Positions 43,264-53,001 of a stretch of 64,000 nt of DNA are shown here, piece by piece. The stretch lies in NCBI RefSeq assembly GCF_014333615.1, contig NZ_JACSCY010000009.1, forward strand, positions 62,001 to 126,000. The letters run 5' to 3'. Under the pieces are notes generated by a model. The model saw only the letters and a list, made by a program, of their open reading frames with translations. It was not told where the DNA came from and ran no database searches. Made by a program: the position numbers and the translations under genes. The number at the start of each line of letters is the position of its first letter. The stretch's first letter is position 1. Origin of the DNA: Hymenobacter citatus. Its GTDB lineage: Bacteria > Bacteroidota > Bacteroidia > Cytophagales > Hymenobacteraceae.

Positions 43264-44337
43264 TTATTGGCGCTCGGCCAGGCGGCGGTCCTGCAAAAAC
43301 TCCGTATCGGTCAGTGTTTCCAGGAAAGCCAGCAAATCAGCTTGTTCCTGTGCCGTCAACGGGATGCCCAATTGACCACCCGGCTGGCGCAGCAGCGGGT
43401 CGAGGGTAGGGGAGGCCTGCACGCCGTGGTCGTAATGGGCCAGCACTTGGGGTAGGGTAGCAAAGCGGCCGTCGTGCATATAAGGCGCCGTTTTGGTCAC
43501 GTTGCGCAGAGAAGGCACCTTAAACAGCCCCCTATCCTGCGCTACGTTGGTGATGTGCGCCCTCCCCGAATCGGCCGAAAATTCCCGGTCCAGACCGTTG
43601 TTGCGGTAGGTTTCGTCCGTAAATAAATCGGTGCTGTGGCAGGGCGTGCATTTCTGCGCGAGCAGCGCACGGCCGCGCAGCTCCGGTTCGCTCAACTGTC
43701 CGCCCGCTTCGCCGCGTACGTAGTGGTCGTAGCGCGAATTGGCGGAGGTAAGCGAGGCCGTAAACTGCGCCAAGGCCCGCAGAAACTGGTAGGAATCAAT
43801 AGGCGACTTGCCGTAGATTTTCGCAAACCGGCGTTGGTAGTCGGCATCGGCATTGAGCTTTTTGAGCACATTGTCGAGCGTCTCATCCATCTCCACGGGG
43901 TTGGTGAGCGGGGCCAGCGGCATGGTTTCGAGATTTTTAGCCCCGCCGTCCCATAGCAACTCCCGGCGCCACCGTAGATTTTGTAGCGCCGGCGCATTGC
44001 GCGGACCCAGCAAGCCGTCTACCCCATGACTTACGCGGTGGTCGGCGTGCGCAAAGGCCACAAACTGCTGATGGCAAGAGCCGCACGACACGTCGCCGGT
44101 GCGTGACAGCCGTGGGTCGTAAAACAGCGTGCGGCCCAACTCAAATGTCGCCCGGTCGGGCAGATTGGTTTCCAGCGCGTAGGCGGGGGTAGGAAAGTTG
44201 CTGGGAAGCGTGTCGCCCGGTACAGCCTGCTGCTTTAGCACGTCCGCATCAGGCTGACAACCGGCCACCAGCAGCCCCGCCAGCCCCAGCAACGGGACCA
44301 GCGAGGCTGTCAGCATCCGCGAAATGGCCGTGCCCAT
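43264..44337 (-). CDS. MauG/MbnH-like dihaem enzyme
   Basis: 357 residues. Lipobox VAGC with Cys27. Haem motifs C85-GS-C88-H89 and C230-TP-C233-H234. It shares FELGRTLFYDPRLSRTGDVSCGSCH and PYMHDGRFATLPQVLAHYD with cytochrome c peroxidases. It starts 2 bases after the end of the MbnP-like gene. In methanobactin operons MbnH, a dihaem enzyme of this family, oxidises a Trp of MbnP to kynurenine. The pairing here suggests the same kind of reaction, but this is inferred. Confidence 0.9.
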   Translation of the reverse strand: MGTAISRMLTASLVPLLGLAGLLVAGCQPDADVLKQQAVPGDTLPSNFPTPAYALETNLPDRATFELGRTLFYDPRLSRTGDVSCGSCHQQFVAFAHADHRVSHGVDGLLGPRNAPALQNLRWRRELLWDGGAKNLETMPLAPLTNPVEMDETLDNVLKKLNADADYQRRFAKIYGKSPIDSYQFLRALAQFTASLTSANSRYDHYVRGEAGGQLSEPELRGRALLAQKCTPCHSTDLFTDETYRNNGLDREFSADSGRAHITNVAQDRGLFKVPSLRNVTKTAPYMHDGRFATLPQVLAHYDHGVQASPTLDPLLRQPGGQLGIPLTAQEQADLLAFLETLTDTEFLQDRRLAERQ

Positions 44338-44339
44338 TG

Positions 44340-45122
44340 CTAGTTTGCATGAATGTGCTCCACCGAGAACATACCCGCCGCGTAATTATTGGCTACTTGC
44401 ACAGCATTGGCGCCCGGCATATGCGCACCCATAAACGTGCTCAATTGAATGGGTTGCGGGCCATTCAGCACCTTCAAAGCGTCTATTTTCAGGTGCAGCT
44501 CGGGGCTATGGTCGGCGCGCACCAATAGGTTGCTGCTCGGAAACGCCAGCTTCACAGTGCGTACAGCATTATAAGGTTTTGTAAAGCCGCCTACGTGCAT
44601 CAAAAAGGCTTTGGCAGGGTAGGAACTGGAAGCCAATACGTTGCCTTCCATCTTGAAGAAAATGTAGCCCGTGTTCCAGTTCCAGAACATGTTGTTGTTC
44701 ACGTCCAACGCGCCAGTTTGGGCGCCGGCTACATTGCGGGCACTATCCACGCCCACCACGAAGGATATACCAGTGTAGTCGCCGGTGGGTAAATCCTTCA
44801 GGTGCAGGTGTTTCGACTCAGCATCTGACTCCTGTACTAGGTAGTAGCTCTCAGGCTGGGCGTACTCCGTACCGTCGGCTTTTTGCAGTTTGACGTTGGA
44901 AATGTAGTAGTTGAAGCGAGAAATGGTGAACTGCTCGTTGCTAGCCGGATTGGTGTATGTAGTAGTGTTGAGAGCCAATGCTCTATTGCCCACTACATGC
45001 TCCATTTCAATATCCACTGTGCCTACAGCAGGCTGGGCGTCTTTTTCTTTATCGTTACAGGCAGCCAGAGAAAATACGGTAGCCACGGCGGCTACCCAAA
45101 AGGTAGGTAGGGAAAATTTCAT
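44340..45122 (-). CDS. MbnP-like lipoprotein
   Basis: 260 residues from the ATG at 45122, which gives a lipoprotein signal with LAAC and Cys22. The mature protein has the MbnP features VDIEMEHVVGNRAL, FTISRFNYYISNVKL, YYLVQESDAESKHL, FVVGVDSARNVAG and MFWNWNTGYIFFKMEG (W147, W149). MbnP of methanotrophs binds copper after a Trp is turned into kynurenine by MbnH. A dihaem gene follows at once. The copper link is by family. Confidence 0.9.
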   Translation of the reverse strand: MKFSLPTFWVAAVATVFSLAACNDKEKDAQPAVGTVDIEMEHVVGNRALALNTTTYTNPASNEQFTISRFNYYISNVKLQKADGTEYAQPESYYLVQESDAESKHLHLKDLPTGDYTGISFVVGVDSARNVAGAQTGALDVNNNMFWNWNTGYIFFKMEGNVLASSSYPAKAFLMHVGGFTKPYNAVRTVKLAFPSSNLLVRADHSPELHLKIDALKVLNGPQPIQLSTFMGAHMPGANAVQVANNYAAGMFSVEHIHAN

Positions 45123-45225
45123 CGGGAAACTTCTGAAAAGCAAATAGATAGTCGAGCGCACGCTCCTTGTAAGAAACGCGCAATGTTGCGCCTGCCGTAT
45201 GACGACAGTACGCCCTATTCGAAAA

Positions 45226-45606
45226 CTAAGCCCAGAAGCTTGGGGGATGAAAGATGCCGTGTTCTGGCGAAAAAGTGTAGTGCACAGCTCGCCGCGGCGC
45301 AAACCGGCGCGATACGACAGCATAAAAAACCTGTCGTGCAACGTGTACACGCAGCAAGGGTAGCGCCTCAAACTTAAGTTTGACCACGGCGCCATTGGGC
45401 GCTTTGCCCTCCTCGTCGGCGGCCTTGCGGAGCTGTTTGGCCAAATGACATTTGCCGTTACAATGGAGCTGTGGCCGGGCTTTGTTCACGCAGAACAGCT
45501 TTGTAATCCGCTCCTTGTGTAGCTGATAATCCACTACCCGCAGCTCCTGACTGAACGTCTGGAGCAGCACCAAGGCAGTGAGAAAAACAGCAAACCAACG
45601 GGTCAT
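45226..45606 (-). CDS. Small Cys-containing membrane-anchored protein
   Basis: 126 residues from the ATG at 45606. A hydrophobic N-terminal segment (about 5-18) could be a signal or anchor. A conserved block CVNKARPQLHCNGKCHLAKQ (39-58) has Cys39, Cys49 and Cys53, suited to binding a metal. This family is often seen in Bacteroidota beside MbnP or TonB-receptor genes. It is the first gene of the metal-linked group, 103 bases before the MbnP-like gene. Function unknown. Confidence 0.75.
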   Translation of the reverse strand: MTRWFAVFLTALVLLQTFSQELRVVDYQLHKERITKLFCVNKARPQLHCNGKCHLAKQLRKAADEEGKAPNGAVVKLKFEALPLLRVHVARQVFYAVVSRRFAPRRAVHYTFSPEHGIFHPPSFWA

Positions 45607-45723
45607 ACAGGCAAACAGAGCAGTAGAAACAGTCGTAAAGGTAGGTACGCCGCAGTAAAAGCAAAGCAAAACAGGAGGATCTGCTTTGCTTTTCCGAAAA
45701 GCTGCCGACAGCCCGATAGCCTT

Positions 45724-46251
45724 CTAGAGCGCGATGAACTGAGCTGCCTGCTCACGCAACAGCTGCATGTATAGCTCATGGCTCAAGGTGCCGTTCTGCG
45801 TAAGGTATTGGTCGATGAAGGGTAGGCGCACGCGGGTAGGAAGCACCACTGTGCCCAGGTACATCAAAATATCCGTGAGGTGGCATAGCGCCAGCGCACC
45901 GCCTTGCGCACCGGTTCCCAGGCCCACCACCGCAGCCTTCTTGCCGCGGATACCGCCAGGGTAGGGAAGGCCATCGATGAAACCCTTCAGTGCCCCCGGC
46001 AACGACGCGTTGTATTCGGGCACAATAAACACCAACTTCTCGGCCGCAGCCGCTTTGGCGGCCAACTGGTTGAAGCCCGCATGCTGGCCGGTATTCGCAT
46101 AGAGGGCCGTCTCGATGAAATCGGCCGGCAGCTCTGCCAGATCCAGCAGTTGGTAGTCTGCCCCTAAATCGGCCAATAGTTGGCCATACAGGTCGGCTAC
46201 TAGCCGAGCGCGGGAGTTGGGCCGATTGGTGCCTGCGATAATGGTAATCAT
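45724..46251 (-). CDS. NADPH-dependent FMN reductase
   Basis: 175 residues from the ATG at 46251. A flavodoxin-like fold: IIAGTNRPNSRARLVADLYG (FMN phosphate loop), VPEYNASLPGALKGFIDGLP (77-96) and VGLGTGAQGGALALCHL. It should reduce FMN or quinone/chromate-type substrates with NADPH. It lies behind the sdhB terminator, so it is a separate unit. Confidence 0.9.
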   Translation of the reverse strand: MITIIAGTNRPNSRARLVADLYGQLLADLGADYQLLDLAELPADFIETALYANTGQHAGFNQLAAKAAAAEKLVFIVPEYNASLPGALKGFIDGLPYPGGIRGKKAAVVGLGTGAQGGALALCHLTDILMYLGTVVLPTRVRLPFIDQYLTQNGTLSHELYMQLLREQAAQFIAL

Positions 46252-46275
46252 GCGCGTAAAGAAACGAGAGAAAGC

Positions 46276-46307
46276 AAAAAGGCGAAGTGGAATCCCACTT
46301 CGCCTTT
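46276..46307 (-). terminator. Intrinsic terminator after sdhB
   Basis: A 13-bp stem (46278-46290 with 46295-46307) around AATC. On the minus strand it is followed by TTTTT. Confidence 0.85.
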
Positions 46308-46329
46308 CCGTACAGTACAACCGCGCTGC

Positions 46330-47115
46330 CTACGATAGGTTATTCGAGGTAGCCTTGGCGGCCAAAAATTCGCGGTTCAGGATAGCAATGTTTTCCAGCG
46401 AAATGCCCACTGGGCACTCTGCCGCGCACGAACCGATGTTGGTGCAGGCACCAAAACCTTCCTTGTCCATTTGTGCTACCATGTTCTCCACACGCGACTT
46501 ACGCTCCACGTGGCCCTGGGGCAACAGCGCCAGCTGCGACACCTTAGCCGACACGAACAGCATGGCGGAAGCATTTTTGCAGGCCGCTACGCACGCGCCA
46601 CAACCGATACAGGTAGCCGCCTCGAACGCCCGGTCCGAAATTTCTTTCGGAATCGGAATTTCGTTGGCGTCGGGGGTACCACCCGTGTTGATGCTGATGT
46701 AGCCGCCGGCCTGAATGATGCGGTCGAAAGCTGAGCGGTCTACGCTCAGGTCTTTATTTACGGGGAAAGAATTGGCACGCCAGGGCTCAATGGTGATGGT
46801 ATCACCGTCGCTGAACTTGCGCATGTGAAGCTGGCAGGTAGTGGTGCCCTTCTCCGGTCCGTGTGCCCGCCCATTGATGAACAGGTTGCACGATCCGCAA
46901 ATGCCCTCACGGCAGTCATGATCAAAGGCTACCGGCTCCTCCCCTCTATGCAGAAGGTCTTCGTTGAGCACGTCCAGCATCTCCAGAAAGGACATATCCG
47001 GCGAAATATCTTTCACCTGATAATCCACAATCTTACCCTCCGAGTTACGATTCTTTTGCCGCCACACCTTTAAAGTGAGGTTCATCGGCTTGGCGTTGGG
47101 GTTACTTCCGGCCAT
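46330..47115 (-). CDS. sdhB: Succinate dehydrogenase/fumarate reductase iron-sulfur subunit
   Basis: 261 residues. [2Fe-2S] ligands C68, C73, C76, C94 ([10 protein letters not shown]); [4Fe-4S] C169, C172, C175 with C234 ([14 protein letters not shown]); [3Fe-4S] C179, C224, C230. It carries electrons from the FAD subunit to the membrane subunit and quinone. Third gene of sdhCAB, behind a repeat-filled gap of about 108 bases. Confidence 0.95.
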   Translation of the reverse strand: MAGSNPNAKPMNLTLKVWRQKNRNSEGKIVDYQVKDISPDMSFLEMLDVLNEDLLHRGEEPVAFDHDCREGICGSCNLFINGRAHGPEKGTTTCQLHMRKFSDGDTITIEPWRANSFPVNKDLSVDRSAFDRIIQAGGYISINTGGTPDANEIPIPKEISDRAFEAATCIGCGACVAACKNASAMLFVSAKVSQLALLPQGHVERKSRVENMVAQMDKEGFGACTNIGSCAAECPVGISLENIAILNREFLAAKATSNNLS

Positions 47116-47124
47116 TTTATTGTT

Positions 47125-47219
47125 GGCTATTAGCTGTTAGCTGATGGCTGTTAGCTCTTGTGGACTATAACCCTATCAGCATATCGCTAATAGCTAACAG
47201 CCAGTGGCTAACAGCTCAA
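47125..47219. repeat. GCTGTTAGCT inverted repeat between sdhA and sdhB
   Basis: The left part (47125-47158) and right part (47186-47219) are built from the word AGCTAACAG and its complement and pair with a few mismatches and a small gap. The family is not seen elsewhere in the window. Confidence 0.8.
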
Positions 47220-47223
47220 TAAA

Positions 47224-49157
<1,934 letters not shown>

Positions 49158-49158
<1 letters not shown>

Positions 49159-49895
49159 TACTTTAGCGCTAAGTTAATGGAATCAACCAAGGGCGCTACC
49201 GACGAAATCGGCTCGCCCTGTCCGTTGGTGAAGAAGAAAAAGTACAGCGGCATAATGGCGAAGCCCGCGCACACGATGATGGAGAAGGCGTAGCCAATAG
49301 CCTGAATGGCAGGCGTATACTTGCGGTGCGTGAGCCCCAACGTTTGGAAGGCGCTTTTGAAGCCGTGCAGCAAGTGGTAGCAGAGCGCTACCTGAGCCAG
49401 CACGTACAGAGCCACGTACCACCACTGATGAAAGGAGCTTACTACCAGCGTATACAAGTCGTCGTTGTTGTTGATGTCGGGGTCCAGCTCGCCGAAGCGG
49501 GCACGGTAGAAGAAGTTGTATAAATGCACCAACAGAAAGATGAGAATGATGGTGCCCAATAAGGCCATATTGCGCGACTGCCACTTGCTATTCTGCTCTG
49601 AGTGGTTCGATACGTACCCTACGCTGCGCGCGGCCTGGTTGCGGCGCCACAGCGTGAGCGACTCGTAGATATGGAAACCGAAGCCCAACAATAGCCCCCA
49701 TTCTAAGGTGCGGATAAGTGGGTTGGTGCCCATGAAGTGGGAGTAAATGTTGAAGGCAACGCCATCATCATTCTTAAATAGTTGCAGGTTGCCAATCAGG
49801 TGGACAACAAGGAAGGAGCACAGGAATAAGCCCGTGATGGCCACAATGATTTTGCGACCAATGCTGCTGGAAAATGTTTTACTAATCCAACTCAT
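49158..49895 (-). CDS. sdhC: Succinate dehydrogenase cytochrome b558 subunit
   Basis: 245 residues with five membrane helices and spaced histidines ([77 protein letters not shown]). This is the one-subunit dihaem anchor of type B succinate dehydrogenases, which passes electrons to menaquinone. First gene of the operon, with a promoter at 49942-49972. Confidence 0.93.
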
Positions 49896-49941
49896 TTAAA
49901 AGCTGCGAAATGGTTTGCGAAGGTGATGTAATTGCAACGGC

Positions 49942-49972
49942 CAAAGGTACACCCCGACCTACTAGGAAACAA
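49942..49972 (-). promoter_or_regulatory. sdhCAB promoter
   Basis: On the minus strand TACCTTTG (49942-49949) matches TAnnTTTG. TTG (49970-49972) lies 20 bases upstream of it. The sdhC start is about 47 bases downstream. Confidence 0.6.
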
Positions 49973-50133
49973 TCTAGATAGGGGTTTCATCGTTCATGAA
50001 TCTATCCGGAGCTACCGCCGTTAGAATCCTGAAACCATTTCACAACACCAGTGGTCCTACATTTGTTGGTTTCCTACCGGATTTTTCCTGATATTCTCCT
50101 ACTCTTCTTCCCGCTCTCTAAGCTGTTCACTAT

Positions 50134-52956
50134 ATGATCCTTCCGCTACTCTGCTGGGGCCGCAGGCTATTTCTGGGGCTTATATTAGCTTTTATGCTGT
50201 TTCTGGGCTTGGGGCCGCGTGCGCAAGCGTCGCACATTCGGGCCGGCGACATCCAGGCGAAGTCTGATACCACGGCTGCCCGCAACCCGCGCCGCATCTT
50301 TTTTAAGATGATTTTGTATACCAACCGCGGTTCATCGGTGAAGGCAGAAACGGCCACTTTTTTCTTTGGCGATGGTACGAGTATCAAGGATGTACCTCGA
50401 ACTGGTTTCGCGCAGGTTTCAGCGGATACGGACATCAACGTATTCTACTTCGAACACACCTATAACGCCCTTGGGCAGTATAATGTAAGCTACGTAGGAG
50501 AATATCGTAACAACGGTATTCTGAATATGGCGGGGCGTACGGATACGTACGCTTTTTATATTACTACCCGCGTTACGATCGACCCATCACTGGGCATCAA
50601 CCGTTCACCAGTATTAAAGGCACCGGCTATTGATAAAGCTGCGGCCAACCAAGTGTTTCTACATAATCCGGCGGCTTTCGATGCCGATGGCGACTCGCTG
50701 GTGTACAGCTTGCAACCCAGCCAGCGCACCCAGGCGCTAGTGGAGGATTTGATTAACGTATTCAATAATGTGGTAACGGCCAGTGTTATTCCTGGCTTTC
50801 AATATCCTAATATTCGGGATGCGCCAGGAGTGCAGGTACCATACATTGGCGCTAGTGTGGGCGCTAAGTCCATCTTCACCATCAACCCTAATACGGGCCA
50901 GCTCGTGTGGAATTCGCCTAGCTCGTCTGGCCTGGGTGAGTATAACGTCGCTATCGAAATACAGGAGTGGCGGCGCGTGGCAGGTGCGCGGCCGCGCCTG
51001 ATTGGCCGCGTAGTACGCGACATGCAGATTACGGTAGTGCCCGGCACTAACCTGCGCCCTGAAATAACGATTCCGCGCGACATCTGCGTGGTGGCCGGCA
51101 CCACGGTGAACGGTGTTGTGACGGCCACCGATCCTGACCGCAACCCAGTGGATTTATTTGCTTATAGCGGAATTTTTCCGCCGGCTACCTTCCGGCAAAC
51201 GGCCCTCGGTCCACCTACGGCAACCGGTACTTTCCAGTGGAATACTGAATGCAACGACGTGCGCCGCGACCCCTATTTGGTAACGTTTAAGGCGCAGGAC
51301 CGACCCAGCAGTGGCAATACTCCCTTGATCGACGAGAAGGTGTGGAGCATTCGGGTGGTGGGGCCGCCGCCGCAGAATTTGCAGGCGCAGCTCATCAGCG
51401 GCAGCGGAGCGCGGGCTACCCTCACCTGGGACCGGTACATCTGCCAGCAGGCCAGCCAAATCCTGATTTTTCGGAAGGAAGGACCGTCGAACTTCAACCC
51501 CGATTCCTGTACCACAGGTATACCGGCCGGCCTGGGCTTTGTGCAGGTAGGGGCAGTAGGGGCCAACCTGAGCTCGTTTGTGGATGATAACAACGGGCAG
51601 GGATTACAGCGGGGCAAAACATATTGCTACCGCATCTACGCCGTATTCCCGCTGCCCAAAGGCGGTGAGAGTATTGCTTCGGCCGAGGCCTGCGTGACCA
51701 TCTCCGGCCGCTCGGCGCTGCTGCGTAACGTGACAGTGGACCGCACCGATGCCAACGGGCAAATAACGGTGCGGTGGTCGAAACCAACCAGCAGCGCGGG
51801 TTTCTCAGAGCCTGCCGGCTACCGCTTGTTCCGGGCTACCGGGCAGAGTGCCAACCCTACCCAGCAGGTATTTACGACCACCAACCTGAACGACACGGTG
51901 TTTGTAGACACTGGCCTAAATACCGTAGGTACGGGCTACAACTACCGGCTGGAGTTCTTCACGGCGGCGTCTACCACCCCCGAGTCGGTGGGGCCGGCCA
52001 GTAGCGTACTGCTAGCAGGTAGGCCCGACCAGGGTACCGCCGGCAATGTGCTGAACTGGACCTATAATGTGCCTTGGAACAACGCGCTGCAACCAACCGT
52101 CATTTTCCGGCGTGAGCAGAATAGCACCACTTTCACGCAACTTGCTACCGTAACGGGCACGGCCACCGGCGGCACCTACACCGACCGAAGTGTGACGTCG
52201 GGACAGACGTATTGCTACTATATGCGGACCAACGGCTCGTACAGCGGTGCGGGCCTACCCACCAACCTGATCAACCTGAGCCAGGAGCTGTGCATTCGGG
52301 CGGTGCCGTGCACGCCGGTGCTCACGCTTCGCTCGCTCAACTGCGACAGCCTCAGCACGGTGGGCTCCACCTCAAACGGCGCTTTCCCGCCGACGGGCTT
52401 CACCTACACCAACCGTCTCACCTGGACACTGGATAGCAATAATCCGGCGGGCTGCAACCCCAGCGGCATCGTGTATTACCGCATTTTCTACCAGGCCACG
52501 GCTGAGGCGCCCTTCGCACTTATAGACTCCGTAACGACTATGAGTTACGTGCACCGCAACCTACCCTCCTCTGCGGGGTGTTACCAAGTGCAAGCCGTAG
52601 ATAACATTGGGCAGCGCAGCAACCTCAGCAACCAAGCTTGCGCCGAGGACTGCCTATTCTTCCTGTTGCCTAACATCTTCACGCCTAACGGCGACGGTGT
52701 GAACGACACCTTCGTGCCGAAGATTTCTAGCCCTGTGCGACGCATCACGTTCCGGGCGTTCAACCGCTGGGGTGTGAAGGTGTACGAAGGTAATCAGGAC
52801 CCACGCATCAACTGGAGTGGTGGCGGCAATGTGGGCGAGGGTAGCAGCACCCCGCGCTTAGCCGATGGCATGTATTTCTACCAAGCTGAGGTAGAGTTCC
52901 TGGATTTCAACAATACCAAGCGCACGTATAAGGGTTGGGTGCAGATAAATCGTTAA
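50134..52956 (+). CDS. Large secreted protein with T9SS type B C-terminal domain
   Basis: 940 residues. Signal peptide about 1-31 (QASHIRAGDI). An N-terminal beta region (about 32-140; PRRIFFKMILYT, FYFEHTYNALGQYNVSYVGEYRN) looks like a PKD-type fold. Then come a cadherin-like part (about 155-310), VTATDPDRNPVDLF near 330, fibronectin-III-like modules (about 415-720) and the end domain with LLPNIFTPNGDGVNDTF, FNRWGVKVYEG and MYFYQAEVEF. That end is the gliding-motility-associated CTD, which sends proteins out by type IX secretion. Probably an adhesin. A paralogue follows directly. Confidence 0.9.
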   Translation: MILPLLCWGRRLFLGLILAFMLFLGLGPRAQASHIRAGDIQAKSDTTAARNPRRIFFKMILYTNRGSSVKAETATFFFGDGTSIKDVPRTGFAQVSADTDINVFYFEHTYNALGQYNVSYVGEYRNNGILNMAGRTDTYAFYITTRVTIDPSLGINRSPVLKAPAIDKAAANQVFLHNPAAFDADGDSLVYSLQPSQRTQALVEDLINVFNNVVTASVIPGFQYPNIRDAPGVQVPYIGASVGAKSIFTINPNTGQLVWNSPSSSGLGEYNVAIEIQEWRRVAGARPRLIGRVVRDMQITVVPGTNLRPEITIPRDICVVAGTTVNGVVTATDPDRNPVDLFAYSGIFPPATFRQTALGPPTATGTFQWNTECNDVRRDPYLVTFKAQDRPSSGNTPLIDEKVWSIRVVGPPPQNLQAQLISGSGARATLTWDRYICQQASQILIFRKEGPSNFNPDSCTTGIPAGLGFVQVGAVGANLSSFVDDNNGQGLQRGKTYCYRIYAVFPLPKGGESIASAEACVTISGRSALLRNVTVDRTDANGQITVRWSKPTSSAGFSEPAGYRLFRATGQSANPTQQVFTTTNLNDTVFVDTGLNTVGTGYNYRLEFFTAASTTPESVGPASSVLLAGRPDQGTAGNVLNWTYNVPWNNALQPTVIFRREQNSTTFTQLATVTGTATGGTYTDRSVTSGQTYCYYMRTNGSYSGAGLPTNLINLSQELCIRAVPCTPVLTLRSLNCDSLSTVGSTSNGAFPPTGFTYTNRLTWTLDSNNPAGCNPSGIVYYRIFYQATAEAPFALIDSVTTMSYVHRNLPSSAGCYQVQAVDNIGQRSNLSNQACAEDCLFFLLPNIFTPNGDGVNDTFVPKISSPVRRITFRAFNRWGVKVYEGNQDPRINWSGGGNVGEGSSTPRLADGMYFYQAEVEFLDFNNTKRTYKGWVQINR

Positions 52957-53001
52957 CTTGTAACCATCAGGTTATCAGTTAACTTTATCAGTCATCTTAT
53001 C

